A stretch of 64,000 nt of DNA from Trichuris trichiura (GCA_037903355.1 JBAJFE010000026.1:4092001-4156000), one strand, 5' to 3'. Shown: positions 10,651 through 23,853, counted from the stretch's first letter. Notes: a model not told the origin generated them from the letters alone. Numbers and translations are program-made.

Positions 10651-13410
10651 AATAGTATCCTATAATATTTAGTTCAAAGCCATTAACACGTGAACATAAA
10701 ATTTGCATCTTACCTAAACACCTGTTGCCTGGAAGCATCAGCGGCAAACCAGCGTAGTCATTCAGGGCCGAAAAAACCTTAAAAGGCTGTAAGAGACTTT
10801 TACGAATTGAATGTGAGTCAATTTTTAAAAGTTTAGGTAAAGGATGAAAACTTGGGAACCATTAAAAAACTCTTGAAGACATGCTAAAAATGGCAGAACA
10901 TTAACAGCAAGTAATACTACGTCAAGTAAGAACATCGCAATTATAGCCATGCAGCAGAAGTCGAGACCACTATTATGTACGTCCATAATTACAAGGACTA
11001 GAGAAAGCTTTGCCATCGAACTGAGCAGATAAAATGCAATGTCATACTTAAACTGGAACTTAAACTTCAATTTCACTACGAAATGCCTCTACGAAATTGA
11101 GGGCGTTTATTCATTATTTGTGATACACGTACAGGTTAATACACCACCGTTGAGATACAACTCAATTAGAAGGGACTGATGGGCACTAACTGGGCGTCGC
11201 CAACTGTCCGCACAACTCGTCATGCGCTGACCGAACATAGGTGCGGTAATCGCTAACTCCAACGCCACTTTTATTATGAAAGAAGTTTTTTAAAAATGAT
11301 TAAACGGCGGACGATTGAATAATCAAAAAATGAGAAGACAGGCATGCATAATGTAGAACCCAGAAAAAGTAATTATGCGGTGTAGAACTCAAAATGAACG
11401 TGATGTAAACGGGTTGAACGGGTTCAATAAGAATTCTAATAAACTAAAGCTTAACAGGATAATTATCTTGAAATAGCAAAAAGCAGCAAACGACAGTAGG
11501 AAGAGAGAGAAGAAAATTAACTTACAGTTTATCAACTGGAACCACGTGGGTGCAGAAGTGGACCGCGGACAGTTGTTTAGTTCTTCAGACACCTTTCGTA
11601 GAAATAAAGGTAGGAATAGGCAGTTAGCGCGCAATGAGTTCTGCTGGCAGACGGCGGCCCCCAACTGCTGTCTCGCAATGTGTTCTAATGACCGATAACA
11701 GTTGTCAGCTAAGGTTTACGTCAACGGCGGCATGCTAAGATGGATATGTATTCCTACGTGAAAAATTTCAAAGAACCAAAAAAGTGTCAACGGAATACTT
11801 CCTTTCAAACGCAATCCTAGGGTTAGAAACTAGGGAATTTCTCTCTTTTTCTACTATTCTTTATCGCTTTTTTCCTGTTTAGGCATGACTATCCCACTTT
11901 ACTTATGCTTATTTTTAATTTAGTCGTACCTTTATTCAATAATTTCCACCCATATGCATCACACCTTTCTCGGGTTTTACCTTAAACGTTTACATTTTCT
12001 GAGTCCAAATTGCATATGTCCCTCTTTACATCTATTGAGTATTTCATCATGAAGCACTTTTTCTGTTTGAACTTCTTCGTAAGAAAGAAAGGTGGGACTA
12101 AGCGATTAGCGCACAACGAATTGCGCAGGCAAACCGCACGTCTGGCTCGAGCTTTCCAGTCTGCTTTAATCAAGCTGTACGTCAACGGTGCCATATTAAT
12201 CGGCACTTCTATTACAAATGTGAAATCCTTCTACAGATAAGACCATCACAATCATACAGCACATAACGGAAGTACTGTTGCCTAGTTGTTTGAATTGACA
12301 TGTCGATGACAACAACAGCAATAATAATAATAAAGTTAGTGGCAAGGCTTCTTTGGGAATAGGAATTCGGTTTATGTTTGAAGCTGTCATCTCTGGTCTT
12401 TTCTTGTTGACAGTACTGCAGGTGGAATAATACTTCTCTACTGTTACGATGCCTTCAAAACTGCTTACATTCGGTTGTCAGTGTATCGAATAGTGAATTG
12501 TCATACAAACAGGCGCATCCATAGAAAAAGACGGTGATCGATTTAAACATACGTACGCCCTTTTGCACATCACAAGACCAGATCTACTTGCAGCATTCGT
12601 ATGACTTTTCCTATAATTTTATCTTAGGTTGCGTCCTGTGCATTAGTTAGATATACTGAGAATTCATATTAGAATAAAGATGGGGAACCGTTATGCGAAG
12701 AACGTAGGTTCCTACGTTTTCTGGCTGTGGGAACGACCAGAATAATAGTGTTGGCACAACGGCGCTTCAAATGTCGATCAATTTGATTCGACTGTTGAAG
12801 GATTTGCACATGCAGCTATTTGAGCGTGAGTCTGAAGTGCTTAGGTTGCGGTATGGCGCTCAAACAGAGCTGGCGTGATGTTGTCTACTGCTACTTAAAA
12901 CAGAGAAAAAGCACTTTCGCTTTTTATAAACCAAATTCAAGTCTTTCGCTGTTGAGAAACTGATTCATACGATTTTCTGAATTTTGCAATAGGCACTATC
13001 TGCGGGTGAGGCGAGCCCGTCGTGGTAAATCGGGCACACCTTTCTCAATGTTTTTAACGCAACTAGGAATCGGTACGTGCAATTCTTTAATTCTATCTGT
13101 GGATTTCCAAGTCACTGTAAATTCAGCGTGTAACCAGCAGAAAGACTTTCGGATAATGCTGCCATTGGAAATAATCATGCAATGTGGCAGGATGTACTCC
13201 TTCATTTCTTTTCAAAAAATGAAGCTACTTAAAACAGGCAGAAGATGCGTTTACATGCCTTGAACAGCCTGATGTCCAACAGGTTCAGTCGTGCTAAAGT
13301 CGTGGATGCAACAGCCATCGGTCGCATTGAAGATGCGTAGGTAGACACAAGCAGTCGACAGAGTTGTTGTCAGACCCGTGAAAAAAATGTTACCGTTACG
13401 GTTATTCATC
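10651..13410. other. Gene-free stretch
   Basis: No exon with recognisable homology. A hydrophobic frame at 10825-11076 (-) and short frames at 11389-11664 (-), 12010-12240 (+) and 13006-13263 (+) lack splice context or family resemblance. It contains the upstream side of the TMEM267-like gene, so a promoter is expected just above 10650, but nothing specific is visible. Confidence 0.4.
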
Positions 13411-13418
13411 GTATAGAG

Positions 13419-13645
13419 CAGTGTTTCTCAACGTGGGCCCTGGGGCCCCCCTGGGGGGCTCTGGGAGATTTTAGGGGAGCCCTGGAAGCCACGGGGGCCC
13501 TGGAGGATAATGCGGCAGGACATTGTCTCAATAAACTGTGGGCCCTTACAAGGATTAGGGGGGCCCTCACAAGGCCTAGGGAGGCCCTGGTGGGCCCTGA
13601 CAAGGCCTAGGGGAGCCCTGGGGCAAAAAAGGTTGAGAAACTATG
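13419..13645. mobile_element. hAT-type non-autonomous MITE with intact 8-bp target duplication
   Basis: The 227-bp element begins CAGTGTTTCTCAAC and ends GTTGAGAAACTATG, giving 14-bp terminal inverted repeats that match at 12 positions. It is flanked on both sides by the same 8-bp sequence gtatagag (13411-13418 and 13646-13653). An 8-bp duplication and CAGNG-type ends are the hAT superfamily signature. The interior is GC-rich and made of irregular repeats of gggccctgg and ggcctaggg. It encodes no transposase, so it was moved in trans. Confidence 0.92.
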
Positions 13646-14569
13646 GTATAGAGGTAGACAAAGGTGCACAAGGGAGGGAAGGAAGGAAGAAAGTGTTATT
13701 CGTGAGGTGAAATCATTTGGCAGTAGTCTGCGCTACGAATTTTCGCGCTAAGGCGAGCGCGCAAAACCAGAAACAGGTGATCAGCACGATTAGCACTACA
13801 ACAACAAATCATACGTTAACTGGTGACACTGACCTGAATACAGTGGCAGCGCTTGGGGTTTTCGGTAGGACATTTGTACTCGGAGCTATGGAGGCCACGT
13901 CGAAATGTACAATGTTGATGTCTGTTGTTCGCTTATCAGTGAAAAACGCGGAGTATCGGGCTGCAAGAGCTGTAGAAAGCACCTGCGATTGCTGCCTATA
14001 CGAAAGTCGGTTCTTCCTTCTTATGGCCCACCAAGTCGTACTGTAACTGTGCAAAGTCAGCAAAACATGCAGGTTCCAACGACAACACTACAATGTTGCT
14101 TCCCGTTGGACGACTGCTTGCGGGATTGCGCGCATTTCTAAGATGCACTTAACACTGACGCGAATTACATTGCCACAGGGTAAAAATCGATCACTTTGAC
14201 GCATAGTTCAAGTTGCCACAGCGATCAAGCTGACGAAGCGTTAAGGTTGACGCACGGGGTAGATGGTTACCGCAGTCCATGCGTCTTTTTTTGCTCTATA
14301 CAGTGGCTTTGAATTACCTCTCCCCTCGACACCATTTCGCATTTGCTCCCCTGCAACCAACGTTCACTACTTTAGATGCGTGGGTATATTCAAAATTTTG
14401 TATGGGCCCAACTCCCGAATTGCGCTGAACACTATTCGAGTCAAAGCTTGGATGGATTGACATCCCCAACAAGAAAAATTGCGGATTTGTCGAAACGTCC
14501 AATGGACTACCATTCTGGATAAGTCGGAAGGTCAAAGGGTCTCACATCTGCCACGGTCAAATACTGAAT

Positions 14570-14860
14570 TGTTCATAATGCCCAGCTAGCCGAAATCACG
14601 TGAAATCAGAATCCTGAATGAGTCCAAGTCCTGAACTGGTCTAAATACTGAACAAGTCGAAAGTTTGAATAGTCTGACTCAAAGGCTGAAATTCTGAATA
14701 GTTCAAAATGACCAGACATCTGAAAAGGTTGGAATGACGAATGGACTGCGATCTTGGATGTGTAGAAATCTCGAATAACTTGTGATCGTGAATAGCTTGA
14801 AATGCACAGTGGATTGAGATTTCAAGAAGATCCAAATCTCGAATGGTAGAAATTCCCGAA
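14570..14860. repeat. Degenerate minisatellite, unit about 17 nt
   Basis: About fifteen poorly conserved tandem units resembling ctgaatagtctgaaat follow one another. Typical units are tcctgaatgagtccaa, tactgaacaagtcgaaa, tctgaatagttcaaaa, ctcgaataacttgtgat and ctcgaatggtagaaat. Traces may reach back to about 14400. The array has no coding potential. The remaining DNA of 13654-15758 contains an unassigned frame at 13717-14046 (+), and a segment at 15120-15260 similar to 41945-42090, that is, old dispersed repeat. Confidence 0.65.
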
Positions 14861-15758
14861 AGAATTAAGAGAAAGCAAAAGGTACTCGTCTATAAAAAGC
14901 TGCTTCTTTTCCTTCCATGGTTGTTGTAGTCCATTATATAGAGCTTTTACTATTCTTTTTATTTCTTTAATTTACCATGCTATTTCTCGGTTTCTGTCTT
15001 TATTTTTTAATCTTTTGTTATATAGTTATGTCATTGGATCTTTTCCGTTTTGTGCCGTCACCTAAAGAATGGAGATCCCTTTCCGACAAGCGTGCGACTA
15101 GCTAGTGTCTACTAAAAGCAGTACACTTGAAGTACACGCCTGGATGCCTACGCTGTGGTGTACAGCCCAAATTCGTACTAATGCAGTCCCACCTCTGACT
15201 TACGACTGTCGACAATCTACAACCTCCATTCGTTCAGGATAGGGAGCAATATGTTTCGTCGCTCATGTCTCTAAGGTTTCTTTTTTGACGCGCTTTCGTT
15301 CTAGTTTTGCCAGCTTTGCCAAGAATGCGTAGATTTTAGTCGCGCGGCGGGTTTTCTTCTGATGTGGCCGAAAATACTTCCGGACAGGCACTCTGCTCAT
15401 AGGCTCCGTTGCTTAGGGAAAACGTACATATGTTAGCCGGTGTGACGGTAGAGTTAACTGGAACTTGTTGCTTTTGAATGTTGTTTGCAAGATTAGGTGT
15501 TTCGCTTGTGTTCTTCAACTCTCTCTTTCTCTACGTGATAATAAGTCACTTAGTGTTTGTGCGCGTGCTGCATTAACCTTCACTGAAAACATACAACGAT
15601 GGGGAACAGCTTTTTTACTACAGTAACACACAGCAGGATAAGTACCAATTCATGGTTGGCTAATAGTGCGGGTGGCAGTTAAGGATATGATGACTATTGA
15701 AAACATTTTTTTACTCATGTGAAGAACCAGGGAATTTGTAAACACTTTATCTTCTTTG

Positions 15759-18700
15759 CTAATCAGTAAGTGGAACTTTTTCGTTTCGGTATGGGTCCTG
15801 GTCAGGTGAGTCGAACTCATAGTCCCTTTTGGTGGGTAGCATTGGTGGAGTAGGATAACGCTGCTTTTCTCGGTATTGTTGCCAAAGTTCATGCACAAGA
15901 TCAGTCGTGACAATGTCCCCTGCGTTAGTTGCTATGATTCTTAGCAGAAATACACCGTCTGGCCGGAGAACATGTCGCAAAAAACGATTGATTAGCCGTT
16001 GTTCAGGCAGACTGTCGCTGATGTTGTCAGAAACGCGAAGATAGCGGCTAATGAAGTGAAACTGAGACCTCTGACTGATCGTAACAGCAATCCAGTAGAA
16101 AAAGTTCAGTACTGTAATTATACTAACAACAAGAAACCACCACCAAAGAAATAAGTAAATCTTTTCGTTGAACATGTTGATCATTAAGACGCATTGGACA
16201 GTCCAGCGGTGCAAATTGCCTAATACACGAACGTCAAAGTCACACATAGTAACCCGAGGGAAATGACCAGATTCTTGCCATTCCCTCCCATAAGCCAGAT
16301 CTCGCAAAATTTCAAAGCCCCAAAACGTGTATTGCGGTCCGAGGAACTTGTTTAGTAACAGGAATTGTAAGAAGACGTTCAGAATATACAAAAACTTGAT
16401 GAACAAATAGAGACTAGTGACGTAAGCTCCGTAATGCTTTCCATAGACTAAGAAGCCGCATAATTTTCCTGTAGTTTTTAGTTCCCTCTGCAGTTCTAGA
16501 GATTGGCGAATATGAGTTGCGACGGTGTGAACATTTTTGCCTCGAGTGCTTGAGTCCATGTTGCCTGTGTCCATAGCCATGCTCGCAATCGTCTGAACGC
16601 TGATACCTTAAAGCAATTCTTATTAGCAAATCCATTATTCGAAACCGACATCTTCTCTGCACAAACAACGAATACGTCTCAGTGTGACTGTAGTTTCTTA
16701 CAGATGATCATTACATGATTTGTGACTCGTTTTTCTATGTGATTAAACGAAGCAGATGCTTCAGCAACGACTGAAGGAACAGTTATAAGAAAAAAAGGTC
16801 AATGGCTTAAGCTCTGAGACGTTATGCTATTTCCGCAGGGGCCTCGATTTAAGTTCAGTTCGATAGTGGCGCACATTCATTTCGAAATGTCCCGCTTAAC
16901 TCTGTCGACTAATCGAGGAATGGCCTAGGGGTGTTGCTCTGGTGCAGTGAACTGCAACCCAGCCAGTCAGTCACATGGTCACTATGGCAAATTATCGATC
17001 GCCTAAGATGGAAGACGCCCTCTTTGCTTCTTAGATATTGTACTTATCCGTTCCATGTTTGAGAAAAGCAGTTGCTTTATAATGGATCGACAATGTTTCA
17101 TTGCATTTATGAAACTCGTTTTCCCTTGCTAGTGACTGACAGCACTGAATGTATGTCGATAAAGAATGCTCAGCTAACGGATTACCGACGAACATCAGTA
17201 AGCACGAGTATGATGGTCATAAATATTTAAGCGTATTGTGATGTTTTTGCCTGGAATATGGCCACCCGTGGCAGCGTTCCCCGGTATGTCGCAGTACTGC
17301 CGTGATTGATGATCAGTGATGGCACGCCGTAAAGGGCCATTGAACACTGAAACTTTATTTGTCCTGCAGCTTCTTACCAGAGTGGATTAGATACCCTCCT
17401 CCTGTGTCCCCACAAAGGCAGTGCAGGAGCCGTTTGTTACGGAGGCGGGATTAGCTTGGGTTCACCCGGCCCCACGCTGTAACTCGTTTCGCTGCAGTGT
17501 CAACTAGGCTTGCGGTTGGCACCCCTGCCCTTGCTGCCCTCGTTAAAGGCGTTAACAACTTGCGTCTGCCTTAATATCAATTGCTGAAAATTGAAACAGG
17601 CAGTTTCTGAAAGCTAAGATATCCTTTTCTGATTGAAAACTAACAGGGATTAAACCATTGTTACTGTTATACAACAGCGACCCGTTATGAGAACAAACAT
17701 CATTAATAGTTCCCATATGTGGAGTTCTATGTTTTTAACCCAAAAACAGAATTGCTGTATTGTACGATACGCTTGCAGGACATTACTCCACTCAACTGTA
17801 ACCTCGTTCAAGAGTTTAATCTTGTTAAGACAAGCTGCGTGCGCCTCTGATGTTCAATCGGTTCTAATCCACAGCATGGATTCGTTTAATATTGTCATGC
17901 CCATTTCACTGTGACGGCCTCCTACCATGGCAGTCAGCCTTGTCTCTGCTGAAATCAGTTTAACTGTGTTAACACCGTGCGGTTCAACTTCATTTCAAGC
18001 ATGCGCCTAGGCCTAAACGTTTATCAACGACGCCATTGAACCAATTTATTACCAACGGAGACTGCGGGGTACTACGACTGAGAAACCGCCGCCATTGCGA
18101 TAAACGCATTGAATACACTTGTAAACTTACGATGGAAAGCTTGGAATGAAATGGCATCTGAAGTCGTGATCTCCTGTATGTATATACCACGTCACTGTTA
18201 AAGCGGTCAACTTCCCACTCAAGGAGGTTGTCCTTGCACTTATTAAAGTGCGGACAAACCAACTGGTCAAAATTCGGTCAACCCGTGTTTCATCTCCCGT
18301 GACAACACGGTCAAGAAACCCGGTTTCATTACTTCAATCTTCGTTAAAAGCTCCCGAGAAAGGTTAGCACGTCGAAGTAGCTGTTCTTTGAGCAACCCTT
18401 TTGGGACCCATCGATATGAAAGCTTTCTCAAACCAAAGGTTTTATGCAGTATTCCAAATGCTGAATGGAGGGAAATCCCAGCCATTCTAGCAACCCTCCT
18501 AATAGTAATTCTGCGGTCTCCTTCCGCTAGGTTCCTGATAAAGGCCACGGTTCTTTCGCTCGTTGCGGCTGCAGGTCTTCCCGCTTTCCAATCGTCTTCG
18601 ATGGCCTCTCTACCCTCCTAGAAACGTTTTATCTACTCATAAACAACCGATTTAGATGGTGCACCACTTCCGTAAACCCTCTGCAAAGATTGAACAATCC

Positions 18701-21676
18701 TCCTCAGCTGCCAACCAAGATTGGATAGAAAATTAATGTTAGCCCCGACCTCAGAAGGAAGATTTTCCATATCAGAAGAAATATGATTATTTTAGGAGCA
18801 GGTTGTACCACACTGGCGCAGCGTCGGATAAGGCTACCTCTCCGTACATGTCCGAAGATAATGGAAATAAGATTAAACATGTTTTGTCCACTAGTTGGCG
18901 TCCTGTTAGGTACTGCACCGTCTTTCCGGAAATTTTCCAACGTCCCTTGTATGTAATTTTCCTTGACGCTAATATTTCTTTGGTAGAGTGCATATTGTCG
19001 AACCAGCTTTCCTCAAAGATGGAAATCAGCAAATCTTCCCTACTATTTAGCATTCACCAAGCTAATGCTCCTCCTGGGTAGCTGGTCAGTGAACCGGTAG
19101 TTCTCCAGTGGACTCGGTCAGCAAACACAGACATCGAGTTAGGAGTCTGATGGACTGACTGCCTTTGCGTCCCGCGTTTAAAGGTGCATCATTGCTTCGT
19201 AAACGCTGGGGGACAAGTCCAGACGCAAACGCTGCCCCATTCATTATGTCAGAGTTTTCTTTGATAAGTCTTCTTAGTCTTGGGCAGATATATGCTGATT
19301 ATTTTGTCTGCAGTAGCAGCAGCTCCGTGAAACACCAATAAAGCGTATAACGCCAACTATCCTATCCCCTTTTATCAATGAGGAACCGTAAGGTTATAGT
19401 AATTTCGTCTGTCTGAACAAAGGGGTTGAGTAGTATCATGAAAAAGCCTGGAAGCCCTTGATAGCTCCCCGTCGATAATTTTATTTTTAATGACAATGCG
19501 ATTCACACATGTATAAGTGACAGGTGCCGGTTTTACTTCTTATGCAAGCTATAAATTGCGTTATACTCAATTGCTTGGGCGATGGAAGGAGAAACCGCGG
19601 ATACAAGGTGGTCTGACTGCATGTGCTGGTAATTCTCGTATAACGCGTTTTTCGCTCGTACGAAATTTTACCGACTGGAAAACGTGGGCACATGGCAAAG
19701 TCTCCTTGCGTCATTAGCTGAGAGCAAACAGACAGCGCTCTGATCTTACGCGCGTCCTTCTTCGGTCACACGCAAGCGAAGCACTGGTTCTGCTGTGACA
19801 AAAACGTTTATGATTCTTCTTAGGACTTACCATAGAAGCCTGGAACGACGTATCGAAACAATGCATGTGGCACACTTGACACAGTTTTATCCCAGATATG
19901 ATCTGTAATTTTAAAGCCTTTGTGCCTTATGGTCAAGCGTGCAAAATTATTGAAAGCTGCGTTCAGCTGGGCAGATTTTCAAAGAAGCGGAATATGAGGA
20001 TGTTAAAGGCATTCTCAACTGTCAGCAGAACAAGCTGATCTAACAATGAGCTGCAGAGGAAACAGAAGTGAAGAAGCAGACGATAAAAGTCAGGACTCCC
20101 CTCTGCGACAACAGACCACTGCTGAGATTTCGCTTAATCTAGAAACTAATGAGCAGCGGTTACAGTGGTTCGAAGACAATTACTGTAAGGCAATACAAAC
20201 CAGAATAGTCTTAAAAGGCAGCTGAGCTAGCTTGTGGCCATATAAGTGTCTGCTACACTAAAGAAGATCACGTGCAAAACAAAGCAAGCTTGAGTTCTAC
20301 TTTACTGCAATAAAAAACATTGTTAGGGCAGCGAAGCGCTACCTTACACGTTTAATAAGACTTCAATTCACCCATAACTAAAGATGATGAAATGAAAGAG
20401 CGAGTTCAATGAAATTTCCATTGTTTTCCAAGTACGAGGTCATTTATTTTAGAATTGAGATGACCTCTTCCCATAAGCTAAAGACGGAAGCATTTTGCTC
20501 CTGATAGCCACTTTGAACTCTATCCGCTGTAGAGAGTTCTTTCATAAAAGTTACCCAGTTAATATATCATCACCATAAAAGGAAAGAGAATGCGATTCAG
20601 ATGCTGTGAAAGAGGATCCATACTTACAAGATCCTAACGGTTGAGTAAGATACAGCATGATTCCTTTCTCAACGTAGTTTATTTATGAATCAGTTTTTAT
20701 TTACAACTGAACAATGCTTCTGACCCTTTGAACCAAACCGCAATTTTCCCATAGCTTACGGGTCTCCCATAACGCGATTTCACATAACCTGAGATTTTCC
20801 ACAAATTTCAAATAACCAAATTTTCGCGTTATACGAGAACAACCTGTTATTTTATTTATACAACTGGTTTTGAATAATTTTGATTGTGCATGCATAAAGT
20901 TACTCGTTTGGCTTACTCAATCTTTTTATTGAAAACTGCATTTAGGGTTAATCGAATTGGCGATAATGACGAGAAGCCATTTAACTTGGAAGATCCGTTC
21001 AACACAGAGATTGAGTAGACCGAATGGGCACTTACAAAGAAAGAAAATTAGTTGTACTTTGCAGGTTAAGTTAATAACGTCGGTTTCGTACAACCGTAGA
21101 CGAGAAAATGAATTTTTTTAGTCAGCAGTACTGGTTGTGCATATCTTTGCAAAGATATTTAAATAGCCTACATTGCAAAGCTAAAATTGCCGCAACTGAA
21201 TTGCTAGTAACGCATGAGCGAACGCTCAAACGCATGACAGAATAACTGTAAACGGCCTCATTTGAGAAATCACTCGGTAGAAAAAATCTTTTCTTACCTG
21301 AGTACCAGTTCGTAAGCTTCCATATTAAACAAGGGAGATAAAACAAGAACGCTTGAAGAGCAAGTATGAAAGGCACCCATTGATAATAGCCAATTTCACG
21401 ACGGTCACGTTCATCGTATTCTATCGGTATTGCATGCGTCAGCTGTAGAAAGTAGGTATTCTGGACAAAGCAGTAATTTTCTGTGTATTGCTCCCAGGCG
21501 CCGGTGAACTGCGCTGGAACCCAGCATTGAATAGGCTGACCCACATACTGCTTGGCGCTAAGTGTTAGCGAGAAGATGGCAATAATTATTGGCGTATAAT
21601 AGTAATTCAGTCGATCAACAATATCGTCATCATTTTGTGGTTTCAAGGATTTCAAGAAACTATCTACAAAGAACAT
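15759..21676 (-). CDS. Innexin 1 (gap-junction channel subunit)
   Basis: Exon 1 is 21298-21676 and exon 2 is 15759-16606, giving 408 residues. The donor GTAAG and an acceptor ending taag join in phase 1 at Ser126-Gly127-Ile, the same place as in innexin 2. It has four membrane segments (about 29-46, 100-119, 192-215, 276-297). The innexin signature YYQWVPF lies at 97-103. Paired extracellular cysteines Cys51/Cys69 and Cys248/Cys265 are all present, as is [14 protein letters not shown]. Innexins assemble into hexa- or octameric hemichannels that dock between invertebrate cells. The length is normal and there is no disabling change. Its 4.7 kb intron carries mariner and Tigger remnants. Which C. 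elegans innexin it matches cannot be settled by eye. Confidence 0.95.
17690..18165. repeat. Dispersed repeat family A, copy 1
   Basis: Diverged but colinear with 27330-27775 and 42750-43170. Shared landmarks in order are aaaacagaattg, a ggttctaatccacagcatgg-type block, a gtgcggttcaactt block, a block reading aacgacgccattgaacc, then accaacggaga and ggaa(t/c)aaaat near the end. There are no intact frames. It lies beside the mariner remnant in the intron of innexin 1. Confidence 0.65.
18255..18620 (-). pseudogene. Mariner transposase remnant, N-terminal half
   Basis: The minus-strand frame from 18600 down reads [11 protein letters not shown], then a helix-turn-helix-like region with [13 protein letters not shown] and [11 protein letters not shown], then [11 protein letters not shown]. 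This is the DNA-binding half of a SETMAR-type mariner transposase. Near 18300 the frame is lost: the +1 frame continues with VVTGDETRV, the expected first catalytic aspartate block. The rest of the catalytic domain is missing or unrecognisable, so it is dead. Confidence 0.8.
19626..20846. mobile_element. Tigger/pogo-type element, internally deleted
   Basis: The left end CTGGTAATTCTCGTATAACG is inverted at the right end, 20825-20846, which ends TATACGAGAACAACCTG. These are typical Tigger/pogo terminal repeats. Inside, near 19810-19870, the frame [12 protein letters not shown] resembles the C-terminal end of a pogo/Tigger transposase; most of the transposase is absent. The element of about 1.2 kb is colinear with part of 42186-42720. 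No TA duplication survives. It lies in the intron of innexin 1. Confidence 0.72.
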
Positions 21677-21947
21677 CTTGCTTGGATTTTCTTGCTGTTC
21701 TGAAAATAAAGGTCACAGTTCATTTTAAACCAAGCATGCTCTGTTTACAGACTTGCAGGCTCAAGTGCAATAGTGTCTACTATCTGGCAGCTTCGCTAGT
21801 TCGGATGTGTTATGCGCAGACAACTAAGTTGGGAGGGGAATAACGAAATGCGGAACAATTTGGTGCACCGAAATCCTTTGCTTCACAACAGCTCCAATCA
21901 CACTTTAATTCTCATGGACTTTCAGATACGCGACTGCTTCTTTAGAA

Positions 21948-22150
21948 ATAAAATTCAGCAGCTCAGTGTTTTGGCTATTTCAATTAGTAATGTCGTCTAC
22001 GTTCACATTCACTCTGAAGACCGAACTAGTTAGCCGTGAAGTTTCTTTACCCTGGAAGTTCCACTTCCTTTTATGCGTACTTTCGGTTCTGTCTGTCTTT
22101 CTCTTAATTTAACTTTTCCTTGAGTTCTACTGTGTAATCGCATCCCTACT
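21948..22150 (+). repeat. Solo copy of inverted-repeat family B
   Basis: Contains tcgtctacgttcac, gactagttag-like and gcgtac-like blocks in the same order as the arm at 25817-26030. No coding frame. It lies just upstream (on the minus strand) of innexin 1 exon 1, within 0.5 kb of its start, so it may sit in that gene's promoter region. Confidence 0.55.
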
Positions 22151-22393
22151 GAATATTATCTTTGCTCGTTGATGTAGTAACAGCGGATATTTTGCTGTAT
22201 AACCAAGGCAGAGAAGTTCCACCGAGATTTTATTTCAATGGATAATACAAGTGCTTTCGATACTGCACAGCGTAAACGTTGCAAGCTGCCTATTATTAAT
22301 CAAAGTCGAAATCTCAAAGAAGTGAAACTGGTGCATCCGTGAAAGGCTTATATGAATTATACAGCGTACGACATAAAGACGCAAAAGGATAAA

Positions 22394-23853
22394 CCGGGTC
22401 TACTAAAAAGTTCCCCCCCCGGAAGTGAAGGCGGCAGTATCAAGGCATATTCGGCTACTCTGCCGCGCAATGAAGTGTGATTACTTGGACAGTGACAGAG
22501 ACGGTGTCATTATGTTTAGTGAACACGTGCAAAATAGCTGGCGCGTCAGCACAATAGAGCATCAGTGGCACATGCAGTGACCCGTATGTCGGTCTAACGG
22601 ATTAGCGCCGAAGAATTCTGCTGCACTGCAGCTGAATAGCGTTTGCAGGTGTCACTGATGCAGTTAGTGACCCGTTCGAAAGAGCGAAGGCGAAGGAATT
22701 ATTCAGCTGCGCATGAATTGAAGGTACGGGAAACACAAAGGGGCCTGCAGTGGTTCACGCTAAGACCACGTCTTAGCGATTCGTGAAAAACATCGGAGAT
22801 CAACGGTCTGAGCCGCGTCTTGCCTTGGTAAACCGCGTAAAGCTCACTGTGCGTTATGTCTGTGCCGACGTCTAGTGATAGTATGCCATCGGCTGAAGGG
22901 TATGTCGTGCGTTTGCGTTTATTTTTTCTGAGCGCGTTTCTGTGATCAGGTCGAAACAGCCTCTAGCGAAACCACCGCCTTCGCCGGACTCTAAGAATCT
23001 CTGAACGGTATGTACGCTTGTTCGCGTTATCTGTCTCTCGCGCTTGAAACTGCCGCTTGTTTACGTTCAGTGTCTTTGTCCCTAAGCAACTGTTTGCCGT
23101 CCGCGTCAACGCGGTACACTAATACTCCTAATCGTAACGAAACACACACACACATGTTCAGGTTTAGGCTTAGGCTAGGGCAGAGCAGGATGGCTGACAG
23201 AACTACTGTACGACGGCAGCTGGAATGGAGAAACACAGTCTTGGCTTAGGCTTAGGCTAGTTTAGGCTTAGGCTAGGGCAGAACGGTTAATAAGACCCAG
23301 TCCGGGTCTACTAAAAAGTTCTCTCGACTCTACTGTTGTAACGAAACACACACACACACATGTTGAGGTTTAGGCTTAGGCTAGGGCAGAGCAGGATGGC
23401 CGACAGAACTACTGTACGACGGCAGCTGGAATGGTGAAGCACATAGTCGCCATCGGCATTTTTTCATTGTTTCGTAAACACGCGCCATGTCCGCACTGTG
23501 CACCTCAGTGACCGGTCCGTACGCTTTTTCACGTTACGTATTTCCCATTGCTCGCATGCTAGTGTCCGCATTCTGTGCGCAAAACAGACAGACTCCATTG
23601 TAAGTCTTAGGCTTAGGCTAGGGCAGGACAGGATGGCCGGCTAGGCTGCAGTACAACGTCGCTGGAAAAGCGTTAGCCAGACGTTGACCCTTTGCAGTGC
23701 AGCAGACAGGCAGTAATACGCATTAGTGTGTGCCAATGCGCGAACAATGACATTACGGAGGCAATTGTTTCGTGTGACGTAATAATCTCCACTTGACCTC
23801 CTTTGATGTTGCCGCCTTTCACTTCCGGGGGGGAAGGTTTTTATAAGACCCGG
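22394..23853. mobile_element. TIR DNA element with internal TTAGGC-bearing repeats
   Basis: The left end begins ccgggtctactaaaaagttc and, with few mismatches, about 50 bp of it is inverted at the right end (23805-23853). Both ends include a C-run followed by ggaagtgaa and ggcggca. Flanking sequence on both sides is ataaa, a possible target duplication. Inside are two near-identical units (about 23125-23240 and 23335-23435) and a diverged third near 23600, each starting with tttaggcttaggctaggg. A nested copy of the terminal sequence lies at 23307-23330. There is no transposase frame; the tctactaaaaagtt end recalls mariner ends. Confidence 0.75.

Noticed and set aside
10825..11076. Hydrophobic 83-codon frame on the minus strand, upstream of the TMEM267-like gene.
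   Set aside because: AT-rich DNA easily gives hydrophobic frames; no splice sites or family resemblance, and it does not join the TMEM267-like frame.
13717..14046. 109-codon plus-strand frame (ends MAHQVVL).
   Set aside because: No family recognised, no exon context, and both strands have competing open frames; not enough to call a gene.
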